In this document: in pieces, positions 12,290-22,755 of the stretch
How the letters are laid out: the number at the start of each line of letters is the position of its first letter
How positions within the stretch are numbered: position 1 is the stretch's first letter
NCBI GenBank assembly: GCA_019022495.1
Contig: JAFEKR010000001.1
Coordinates: forward strand, 7,068,001 to 7,132,000
Length of the DNA: 64,000 nucleotides
Direction of reading: 5' to 3'
Source: Epichloe hybrida
Taxonomy: Eukaryota > Ascomycota > Sordariomycetes > Hypocreales > Clavicipitaceae
Program-made: the position numbers and the translations under genes
The notes under the pieces: generated by a model
Told to the model about the DNA's origin: nothing
The model's database searches: none
What the model saw: the letters and a program-made list of their open reading frames with translations, nothing else

Positions 12290-12925
12290 TATAATAGCTA
12301 AATTCTATATTACTTTTACTTATATTTGTAATTTAGTAATAATAGAATTTTATAGTAATATTATAACAGAATCCTACTATTTATTTTACTAGGTTTAACC
12401 TGTTTTCTTTTATAATAGTAATATTATAGGTTACTTTTACTTATATTAGTCTTAATAGAATTCAATAGTAATATTATAATAGAATCCTACTATTAAGATA
12501 ACTAGATTTAACTTGTTTTCTCCTATAATAGTAATATTATAGGTTACCTTTACTCGTATTAGTCTTAATAGAATTCAATAGTAATATTATAATAGAATCC
12601 TACTATTAAGATAACTAGGTTTAACTTGTTTTCTCCTATAATAGCAATATTATAGGTTACTTTTACTCGTATTAGTATTAATAGAATTCTATAGTTATAT
12701 TATAATAGAATCCTACTATTAATTTAACTAGGTTTAACTTGTTTTCTCCTATAATAGCAATATTATAGGTTACTTTTACTCGTATTAGTATTAATAGAAT
12801 TCTATAGTCATATTATAATAGAATCCTACTATTAATTTAACTAGGTTTAACCTATTATTTACTATAGTAGTAACATTATAGGTTGCTTTTACTTATATTA
12901 GTATTATTAGAGTTCTATAGTAATA
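12290..12925 (+). repeat. 113-bp tandem repeat upstream of the hAT transposase
   Basis: The anchor AGAATCCTACTATT recurs at 12368, 12481, 12594, 12707 and 12820, a constant spacing of 113 bp; a partial unit precedes the first. Each unit contains TTTTACTCGTATTAGT-like and GGTTTAAC-like segments. The array ends about 220 bp before the transposase start, so it may be a promoter-proximal or transposase-binding array (inference). Confidence 0.9.
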
Positions 12926-15745
12926 AGACCCCCTTACTTTATATATAATATATTATATAATAGAACCTTTTCTTTATAAGTAAGCTCCCTTTCCCTTCCC
13001 TATTTCCTTTATACTTTATATCCTTATATCTTTTCTTATATTACACTTTAAGATATAAACTTTATACTATTATAAAGCTTAAAATTTACTCTTTACAATC
13101 CAAATCTTTAAATACCTTTACAAATCCAATAGCCTTACTAAAATGGCTAAATCAACTACCTCTTTAGTTTTTACCCCTTCTAATATTATTTCTCAAACCT
13201 AATCTAATAGCTCTTTTAATAAGAGTAATTCTAATGGGAAATTTAAGAATGATATTGAAAATCAACTAAGCTATAGTTTTAAAACTAGAGCTTATATCAT
13301 TAATCATAACTTATTTAATTATTGTCTTTTAGACATTAATTATAATAAGGAAAGATTAGTAATCTGTTATTGTACTCAAGATAATTGCTCCTTTAGCTTT
13401 TCTTGTAAAGCTAAACGTTTTCAATTATCTAATAGTACTAGCCATTATAAAACAAGGCATTCTACTATTGCTATATCTAAGAAAGAAGAAAGTACTAAGA
13501 TTACTAGTAAGTTATTCCCTTATTTTCCGGGCCTTGCCCGGTTCTAACTCGCACACTATAATGGGCGCAACGCCGTATACATTAATAAGAAACACAATAT
13601 AGGGTTATGGTTAGCCTAGGGAGGGCCTAACTAGTCACTAGTGGAAATTCATAGGATTAATATCTATTCCCTTTATTTAGAAGGTTATAGTAATAACTAG
13701 AACACCCCTATATAAGACATTAACACAAAGACACCACGTAACTAGAGCGTATTTATAGGAGATTTTAACTAAAAGCATGCCCTCTAGGATAGGCTAGATA
13801 AAACCACTAATAAAGCAAATAAGCTACTAGAACTTATAAGCTAGTAAAGGCTTAGACTAGTAATGCCCTAAGGGGAACTAACTAGATAACATAAGGATAA
13901 TAGGGATAGTACTATAGACCTAGCGTAAGTAACCCTAGATATCTAAGTTTACTATAAAGGAGTAAAAGACCTCACTAAATCTAACTATATTCTATAGCTA
14001 ATTAGTATCTTTACTAGCCTATAAGATAACATCCTATAGGCCCTTAGACACACATAGAATATAATAGATAAACTATATATAAAGGTAAAGGTAGTAGTAC
14101 GCTTTTAACCTAAAAATGCCTTAGATTTATAAGATAAAGAAAGGATAGATATATACACTACCTAGCTTATTATAAACCTTTAATAAATAGCGGATAAAGT
14201 AGCCTTATAAAAGCCCTAGGGGCTCCCTAGCCTAGAGGCATAGTAGTTAAGGATAGCTAAAGAGGTAGTTACTAAAGCTAGATAGGTAAAGAGATAATAA
14301 AGATAATAAAGGATAAAAGTAAACTAGTAAGCTTATACTAAGGTAAATAAGGACTAAGAATAAGTTATTAGAACTAAGAGAAGAAATATATAGAAAGACA
14401 CCTTATAAAAGGCTAATACATAGAGAAAGAATAGGGGAGTGTAAAGACTAGAGAGATAGGCCTAGCTTTAAAGCTAGGCCCCCCTAGAACTACCTAGGCT
14501 ACTAAAGCTAAAAAGAACTAAAAATAACCTAAACCTAGCTATTATATATAAGAATAAAGTAAGCATACTAGCACTAAGGTTTTTCCCTAAGCCTATAGTA
14601 AACCTCTTCTAAATCCTAGACCTCACCTTCCTAAAGCTAGATAGCGCACTATTCCTAGATAATAACTAGTTTAGATTAGAAGAGATATTAGATATTATAT
14701 TAAATATAGCTAGCTAGAAAGCACTAGGTAATAATAAGCTCCTAGTAAGCCTTATTAAGGCCTATAATAAGCTAGTAAAAGAAGCTATAGTCTAGCTCCT
14801 AAATACTATCCTTAAAGTAAGGTATTTCCTAGCCTAATTCTAGACTACTAAAGTAATAGTAATTAGGAAACTAGGTAAGATAATAAAAGAGATAAAGAAA
14901 GCTAATACTTAGAGGCTTATCTCCTTACTAAATATTATAGGAAAAATTATAGAAGTAGTAATTATAAAGTAACTTATAGCCTTTACTAAGGTAAAGGGAC
15001 TTCTCCTAGAGCTATAGATAGGGAATAGGATAAATAAGTTAATAAAGACTATAATTAAGGTCTTAGTAAAGTGCGTAAGAGAGGCCTAGAGTAAGGGCAA
15101 AATTACCTTACTTACCTAGATAAATATCTTATTTACTTTTAATAAAGTTAGCTACCTATACCTAATTTACTTACTAATCCTAATAGAAATCCCTTACTAG
15201 CTAATAGCTATAATATAAAGCTTCCTAGTAAATAGAATAAGCTAGCTTAGCTTTAATAAAGGACTCTCTAAACCCTTTAAGATTAAGGCTAGCACTTAAT
15301 AAGAATCTTCCCTTTTACTAATTCTCTTTTTCCTTTACTTTATAAAACTTTATATATACCTTTAGGCTATTCTAGGTATAGTAGTAATTAGATTTACTAA
15401 TAATATAAACATTATAGTATTTAGTAAAAATATAGTATAAACCTAGAGAAAACTTAAGGCTACTTAGAAAATCTATAAGAAATAAGTAAAGAAAGTAAGA
15501 GTAAAGTTTAACCTAGTAAAAACTAAACTTATACACTTTAGTAAGGCCTATAGGCCCCTATAGGCTAGGGTCTAGCTTAGTATAGAGGAGATAATACTAA
15601 TAGAGATATGCTAATTCCTTAGGGTATAAGTAAATAAGAAACTTAACTAAAGTGCCTATAAGAATATCCTTAAGGGAAAATTAGCCTAGTAGTAGCTTAT
15701 ACTCTTTATATTAGTAGCATTAGCATAGGGCATTAGCATTAAAGA

Positions 15746-16562
15746 TGTTAAAAATAAGACCTATTTTTAGCCCTTTCTAGTTAAAGGACCTTTCTATTAC
15801 TAGCTTGCATTGCAAGCCTAACAGCTGCACTGCAGCTGTTAACGGTCGCGAAGGTAGCTATCAATGGCTACGTCGCAGCTGTCAACAGCTGCGACTGACC
15901 GTGTGGATGACTAATCTAAATCAATTATTAATTGTGGATTATTCAATTGCGTTATGGCTACAAGCGTAGCCATAACCGCAGCGCCACTAGTAATTAGGTA
16001 AGCTAGGGTGACGTAAGCAGGTTACCCTATAGCTATCTTTAACAGCGATTTTCTCTTTAACTAGAGGTTGTATAAAAGTCTTACATATAGCAAATTAAAG
16101 CTAGAAGACAGGGCTTTTATTTTATGTAGGAATATTTTTTAGACTAAAATTTAGTGCATACGGGTTGCTAGTTTATATAGTAGTGAGTTGATTTTTTGGA
16201 TTTTACATATAAATGAATTTTACGGAAAATAAAAAGTAGCCTGTAAGACCTCTTTAGCGGTCCGGATCCACTAATATAGTTAGTGGGTATATAAGAGGAA
16301 GAAAATCTTTTTAATCTAGCTAGATAGCTAGGCCTCTTAATCCAATAGCTACATTGCCTATATAACGTCACTAAAATCAATTCTATTAGTATATAAGATA
16401 TTGTAAAAGTCATCTAGATTGAATTTAATTAGTTAATAACTGCCAAAACCTTCCATTGCGTTACGTTAAATATTTAACGTGGTGGCTCTATTAGTCCCTA
16501 ACTGTAGAAGCTACACTTGTATAGCTATTGCTAGCTAGCAACTAGCTCCCTATATTTCAATA
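15746..16562 (+). repeat. Copia 5' LTR
   Basis: 817 bp. Contains a cluster of perfect inverted repeats at 15803-15817, 15819-15841, 15873-15894 and 15952-15975, and a TATA box TATAAAAG at 16071-16078 that probably sets the transcript start. It differs from the 3' LTR almost only by transitions; some sites are mutated in one LTR and some in the other. Confidence 0.95.
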
Positions 16563-16573
16563 GGTTATGAGCC
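16563..16573 (+). other. Copia primer-binding site
   Basis: GGTTATGAGCC directly after the 5' LTR, resembling the copia-class site that pairs with an internal fragment of initiator methionine tRNA (established for Drosophila copia; assignment here is by similarity). Confidence 0.75.
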
Positions 16574-16623
16574 TGGACTATCACTATAAAATTCTTTCTA
16601 GTGCACTTTGCGTACGGTTATAG

Positions 16624-16856
16624 AAGACTTCCCTTCTATAAAACAGGAAGGACCCGCGAGATAGAAGCTATTCCCTTCTATAAAAAAGGAATCATTATGG
16701 TTACAGAAGACTTCCCTTCTATAAAACAGGAAGCGCATAAGCGACATAGAAGCTTTCCCTTTTATAAAAAGGAAGTTCAGTGAGAATAGAAGCTTTTCCC
16801 TTCTATAAAAAAGGAAATTTAGCGCGGATAGAAGTTTTTCCCTTCTATAAAAAAAT
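16624..16856 (+). repeat. Six hairpin-forming repeats in the Copia leader
   Basis: Six imperfect units of about 40-46 bp, each with TTCCCTTCTATAAAA followed by (C/A)AGGAA, so TTCC at one end pairs with GGAA at the other. The cores start near 16628, 16670, 16709, 16753, 16796 and 16840. They lie between the primer-binding site and the presumed gag start. Possible roles in packaging, dimerisation or translation are inference only. Confidence 0.8.
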
Positions 16857-19800
16857 GCTATTAATCTAGTAATAGAGAAGCTAGAGTCCTTGACTTTAGC
16901 TATTAATAATAGACCTATGGAGGGTGTGGAAGCTGCTAAGCCCGCTAGTTAGTAGCAAATTCAGCAGCCTATTTAAGATAAGGCACCTAAATCTAGCTCT
17001 ATATAAGCTGCCTTTAATAATTTAATTATTAAGGAATTTAATAAGAGGGTTTATAGCTTCCCTAAGACTGCTAAGCTTAAAGGAGCTGAAAATTTTGATC
17101 AATAGAAACAAGCCCTAACTATCCAATTTAGAGCTTTAGGCATGCCTAATTTTCTAGATAATCCGGATATTTCTAGGGTGCTAGGGGACGCTGACCAAGC
17201 TATTATCCTTATGTTACTAAGGGATAGTTGTACGAAGGCCCCTAAGCCGCTATAACTTAGTAAAAATCACCTAAAGAAGCCTATAAGTTACTTGTTAGGC
17301 AATATTCACATAGCGTTAAAATCCAGAGGGGGTCCCTATATTCTGAATTTCATAACCTGAATTTTCATGGATTTAAGGGGACTTTAGAAGCCTTTAATGC
17401 AGTCTTTAATAATCTACTAGCTAGATTATTGATTTTAGGGGTCCTAATTAATCCTATAGATTAGGTTAATCAATATCTTTAATCCCTAAAATTAACCTTC
17501 CCTTAGTAGGCTAAGAGGTAATGATTTAGCATGCGTACAAATAGGGCTATAGGGGTCCCCTTAGAAGCCCTAAATCTTGAATTTCTAATGGTAGACCTTC
17601 TAGCTAAACAGAGGGATAAGTTATTTATGGTAGCTAAAGCCCTGAATTATAGGGCTAAAGACCTAGAAAAGGGTGCTAAAGACAAGGAAAAGGCCCCTAA
17701 AGGTTAGAAGAAGAAGAAAGAAGGCTCTGAAGAAAATAAGGGCTCTTCTAATTCTAATAAGAAGAAAAAGAAGCAAAAGGGTTAAAAATCAGATAAAAAG
17801 GATACTAAAGAACTTATAGAATGTTCTTTTATGCTAGGAAATTACAACCTTTCTAATAGAGCACTTAATCCATACAAGAAACCTAGTAATTATAAGACTA
17901 GTTATAAGAGCTCTAGCGATAGTAGCTCTAATTCTAGCTCTAGTGATTCGGATAATGAAAAACAAGAAATTAATACCTTAAATGGTTTTAATTATTATAG
18001 TAAAGACATAAAAAAGGCCCTATTATATAATACAGGTTTAACCGTATATATAGTTAATTCTAGGGAGGTCTTTAGGGATTATACCCCTTTTAAGAAGGGG
18101 GAATCTAACCCTATTATAACCGGTGGTGGCCCTATTTATCCTAAGGGTCACGGTAGTGCTATTTTTAAGGTCTTATATTAAAAGAAACCTAATAAATATA
18201 GGACTTTAGTGCTAAAGGATGCTCTATATTTTCCTTAGCTTAATGTTAATATAGTTAGTGGCCTTATTCACTATATATCTAGCGGTTACTTTATAAAAAA
18301 CTATCTTTATCTTAAAGATAGGTCTTGTATTGCTTACCTAGATGTAGAAAAACATGGTTTTTTCTTTCACGTTAAAAACCAATCTACACTAACGTTACAT
18401 AAAGAGCCCTGTAAAAAATCTCATTATATCTGACCTTTTACCTATGCTAGCTTTAGGGGTCATAGCTATCCGATTAGCTACCCTATAGAGGTTCAAATTC
18501 CCTCTAAAAAGCCGGATTGGGCTTCTGATTTGGACGAAATCGCTGAAATTGACGAAAATGATAATGATATTGAAGAAGTTGTACGGGATGATTTAGGGGA
18601 TTTAGTCCCTTCTCCAACGCCTATAGCCCTAGGTTAGGTCCCTTATAAATCTAAAGAAATAGATTTAGGGGTGTTAAAGGGCCTTAGTAAAGGAAAAAGG
18701 TCCCTAATACCTCCCAAGAGGCCTGTGGTTCTCAAGGGGCCTAGCAAGGGACTAACGGAGAGGGCCCTAGTCTAGACCTAAATCTAGACCCTAATTCAGG
18801 CCCTAAAGACCTTCAATATTAAAAGTTACTAGAACTAGCTAGCCTATGGCATGTATAATTAGGGCACCTAGGGCTTCCTTTACTAAAGAAAACAAGCCTT
18901 ATAACTAAAGGAATCCCTGATTTTTCTAAAATTAAGGATAAAGACTTTAAATATATAGCTTATGATTAATCTAAGGCAGTTAGAAGACCTAGGAAATTAG
19001 CTATCCCTAACCCCCCTAGAGCTCTAGATTAAATAGAGGGGGATACGCTAAAAATCAGCCCTATACCATACAATAAACAGTTAATTTGCTTATTTCTAGT
19101 TAATCAAAAAACTAGATATAAGTGGGTGTTCTTATTACCAAATAAGGAAGGCCTAACTGTTTATAGGGCTATTAAGGGCTTCTTCAGAGGGCTTAAAAAT
19201 CAACTAGGTTAATATCCTAGGCACCTTCACTTTAATAGGGGCTAAGAAATCGATTCTAGTTGTTAAATCTAGTTAAATTCTAAAGGGATTAAATTTACAA
19301 CTTCTAGTCCCTATATCTATGAGCAAAATGGATTAGCAAAGCGTTCAATTCGTACTATTCTAGATCAATTAAGGGCTACTATCCAGTGGGCAAAATTACC
19401 TTTATATTTATGGTGTTTTGTATTACCTGCAGTTATTAACCTAGTTAATATAACTGCTAATATCACTAAGGATAAAAGCCCTAAACAACTGCTAGCTAGG
19501 GAGCTAAATCAGCCCTGTATAACTGATATTAGCAGTATTAGAGCCATAGGATCTCACTATAAGATTCTAATCCCCCTAGAAAAACGACCTAAAGCCTAGA
19601 AGTTAGCAGCTAGGACTATCCCTAGAAGGTTATTAGCTACAATAGGTTCTAACACCTATCTAGTGTACATCCCCTCTAAAAGGCTAGTCACAAAGACTAG
19701 CTTTATTAAGATTATAGAATCTATAGGTCCTATCTCTAAAGGATTACCTAGGCTTTCTATAGGGGATAACCCTTTAGAGGGGGAAAATGATTTAGAAAAT

Positions 19801-21730
19801 CAAGATCTAAATTAAGGTTTAAAGGATTACCCTATAGATAACATAGGAGGTCCCCCTATAGGTCAAGAAAAACACCCTATAGGGCCTATACAACCCTCTA
19901 AGGAACTAATTCCAGAGGCCTCAGAGGAGGCCACGCCCATAACTTCCCTAGGAAATAAGATTTTAACTCCGGACCTTGATTTTAATAAAATTACCGACTT
20001 CAACCCTAATATTAACCCTATGGATGTTAATATTAGTTCCCCTTCTTCTCTAGATTTTATAAAAGAAATCTGCTTTAAGGTACAGGAGAAGCTAAAGGAA
20101 AATAACCCTAATAGCCCCAAACCTAAGACCTAGAAGCAAGCTATATCTAGCCCTAAAAGGGATAAATAGATAGAAGCTACGTATAAGGAATACGAATAGC
20201 TTCTAAAGGCTAGTACTTTTAAATTTATAGGGAAAGACTAAGTACCTAAGGGCCGAAAAGTACTAAAGAATAGGCTTGTTTATAAGCTTAAAAAGGATAA
20301 AGAAAATAATCCTTTAAAATATAAGGCCTGACTCATTACTAAGGGATTTATGCAAATCGAAGGTCTAGATTATCTAGAGACCTTTGCAACCATAAGCATT
20401 CCCCCTAGCTAGAGAATTTTACTAGCCCTAGTGGCTTAGAATAACTAGGAAATCGAATAGGTTAATTTTATAGGAGCTTTTCTTAATAGTAAGCTATAAC
20501 AACAGATTTATATGGTTATTCCAGACGGATTTATTAAATTCCTTAAAGCAAATCCTAAATTAGCTAAATTAGCTAAAAGTTTTTGCTATAAACCTTCTAA
20601 AGATTAAGTAATTTTATTATAGAAATCTTTATATAGCCTAAAACAGAGCTTAAGGGAATGGTAACAAGCACTAATTACAGTGCTAAAGTCCCTAGGATTT
20701 AGCCCTCTAATTTCTAACCTAGCTATATTCTATAATTCCTCCACTAAAACCTTTATTATCACATATATAGATAATTGTCTTCTAATTAGACTGGATTTTC
20801 GTTATATCTAAAGACTTAAAAAGGAACTTTATAAAGTCTATCCAATAGAAGATAGGGGGCTGGCTGAATTCTTCTTAGGGGTTTAAATCGTACAAGATAA
20901 ACCTAATAGGGTCCTGAAAATTCATTAATCTTAGTATATCTTAGAGGCTTTAAATTGATTTAATATACTAGATAGTAAGCCTATTAGCATACCTCTTTAG
21001 CTAGGCGTTTTAGCTACGCAGACTACTAAGCTTTTAATAGCTAGCGAAATTAAGCTCTATTAGTGCATTATAGGGACTATAATGTACCTAATATTGCTTA
21101 CAAGGCCGGACGTGGCCTTTACACTTTAGTGGCTATTTATAGCACTAGCTAGGCCCTATATAGAGCACCTAAAAGCAGCTAAAAACTTGCTTAGGTACCT
21201 ATTAGGGACTAAATTCCTTGCTATAATTTATAGGGGAGACCCTAAAGGTATAGCTAGTAAAAGCCTAATAGGTTATTGTGATAGTGATTTTACAGGGGAT
21301 AAAAAGACCTCTAAATTAACCTACGCTTATCTATTTAAGCTAGCTAGCGGACCTATTAGCTGGAAATTAAAGAAAGCTAGTACAATAGCTCTATTAACAT
21401 TAGAAGCTAAAGCTAACGCTATCTGCGAGACCTTCCGGGAGCTATAGTGGCTTTAGGGCTTATTTAAGGAGCTAAAAACCCCTATTTCTCCCCCTATCTA
21501 GATATATTGCGATAATTAAGGCGCTATAACCACTGCCTATAACCCTACCTTACATAGCTATATAAAGCATACCTTGCTAAAGTTTAACTATATTAGGCAA
21601 CAGGTTTTAGAGAGTTTAGCTAAGATCAAATATCTAGATACGAAGTTAATGCTTGCAGACAGTCTAATAAAGCCTTTATCTAGACCTCTTTATTAGGCCT
21701 TTATTAAGCTCTTAGGGCTTAATAATCACT
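16855..21730 (+). pseudogene. Copia gag-pol, RIP-inactivated
   Basis: Domains in order on the plus strand. The gag region covers about 16855-17800 and ends in a Lys-rich stretch. The protease region shows VYIVNS at about 18043-18060, where the catalytic Asp-Ser now reads Asn-Ser by a GAT-to-AAT change. The integrase region shows YEQNGLAKRSIRTILDQLRA at about 19318-19377. The reverse transcriptase shows FIGAFLNS and QQIYMVIPDGF at about 20466-20535, and YIDNCLL at about 20764-20784 where YVDD is expected. RNase H shows GYCDSDFTGDK at 21268-21300 and SWKLKKASTIALLTLEAKA at about 21358-21415. In-frame TAG, TAA and a few TGA break it into fragments; the longest open pieces are 116 codons (17831-18181) and 86 codons (21187-21447). 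Non-functional. Confidence 0.9.
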
Positions 21731-21930
21731 AAAAACTAACAACTAAATCCCTTTAATAGGGAACTAAAAACAACGCTAAAAAGGGAGCTATATTTAACAA
21801 TAGCTAGGAATTTAAAAGGGGGTCTTTTATCTTTTCCTGTTTTTCCCTTTTATCTGTTTTTATCTAAAAGTTCTTGTTTACCCTATATCACTTTGTACGC
21901 TTTTAATTAGCTTATATATAATTCTTTTGT

Positions 21931-21938
21931 AAAGGGGG
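21931..21938 (+). other. Copia polypurine tract
   Basis: AAAGGGGG immediately upstream of the 3' LTR, the expected position of the plus-strand primer. Confidence 0.8.
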
Positions 21939-22755
21939 TGTTAAAAATAAGACCTATTTTTAGCCCTTTCTAGTTAAAGGACCTTTCTATTACTAGCTTG
22001 CATTACAAGCCTAATAGCTACACTGTAGCTATTAACGGTCGCGAAGGTAGCTATTAATAGCTATGTCACAGCTATTAATAGCTATAACTAACCGTGTGAA
22101 TAACTAATCTAAATTAATTATTAATTATGGATTATTTAATTACGTTATAGCTATAAGCGTAGCTATAACCGCAGCGCCACTAGTAATTAGGTAAGCTAGG
22201 GTGATGTAAGCAGGTTACCCTATAGCTATCTTTAACAGCGATTTTCTCTTTAACTAGAGGTTATATAAAAGTCTTGCATATAGTAAATTAAAGCTAGAAG
22301 ATAGGGCTATTATTTTATATAGGAATATTTTTTAGACTAAAATTTGGTGTATATAGGTTGCTAGTTTGTATGGTGGTGAGTTGATTTTTTGGATTTTATA
22401 TATAAATAAATTTTGCGGAAAATAAAAAGTGGCTTGTAAGACCTCTTTAGCGGTCCGGATTCACTAATATAGTTAGTGAGTATATAAGAGGAAGAAGATC
22501 TTTTTAATCTAGCTAGATAGCTAGGCCTCTTAATCTAAAAGCCGCATTGCCCGTACAACGTTACTAAAATCAATTCTATTAGTATATAAGATATTGTAAA
22601 AGTCATCTAGATTGAATTTAATTAGTTAATAACTGCCGAAACCTTCCGTTGCGTTACGTTAAATATTTAACGTGATGGCTCTATTGGTCCCCGACCGTAG
22701 AAGCTACACTTGTACAGCTGTTACTAGCTGGCAACTAGCTCCCTACATTTCAATA
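21939..22755 (+). repeat. Copia 3' LTR
   Basis: 817 bp, same length as the 5' LTR. In its first third nearly all CpA/TpG present in the 5' LTR have become TpA, while in parts of the second half the 5' LTR is the more mutated copy. The palindromes of the U3 part remain palindromic although their bases changed. Confidence 0.95.

Larger units (their letters stand above)
15746..22755 (+). mobile_element. Copia-type LTR retrotransposon, 7010 bp
   Basis: Complete structure: 5' LTR 15746-16562, 3' LTR 21939-22755 (both 817 bp), and TSD AAAGA at 15741-15745 and 22756-22760. The LTR starts TGTTAAAA and ends TTTCAATA, ancestrally ...CA with RIP change to TA. Immediately inside the 5' LTR is GGTTATGAGCC (16563-16573), the primer-binding site seen in Copia elements that use an initiator-tRNA(Met) fragment. 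Immediately before the 3' LTR is the polypurine tract AAAGGGGG (21931-21938). The interior encodes gag, protease, integrase, reverse transcriptase and RNase H in Copia order. RIP is milder than in the LINEs, which fits a later arrival. Confidence 0.96.
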
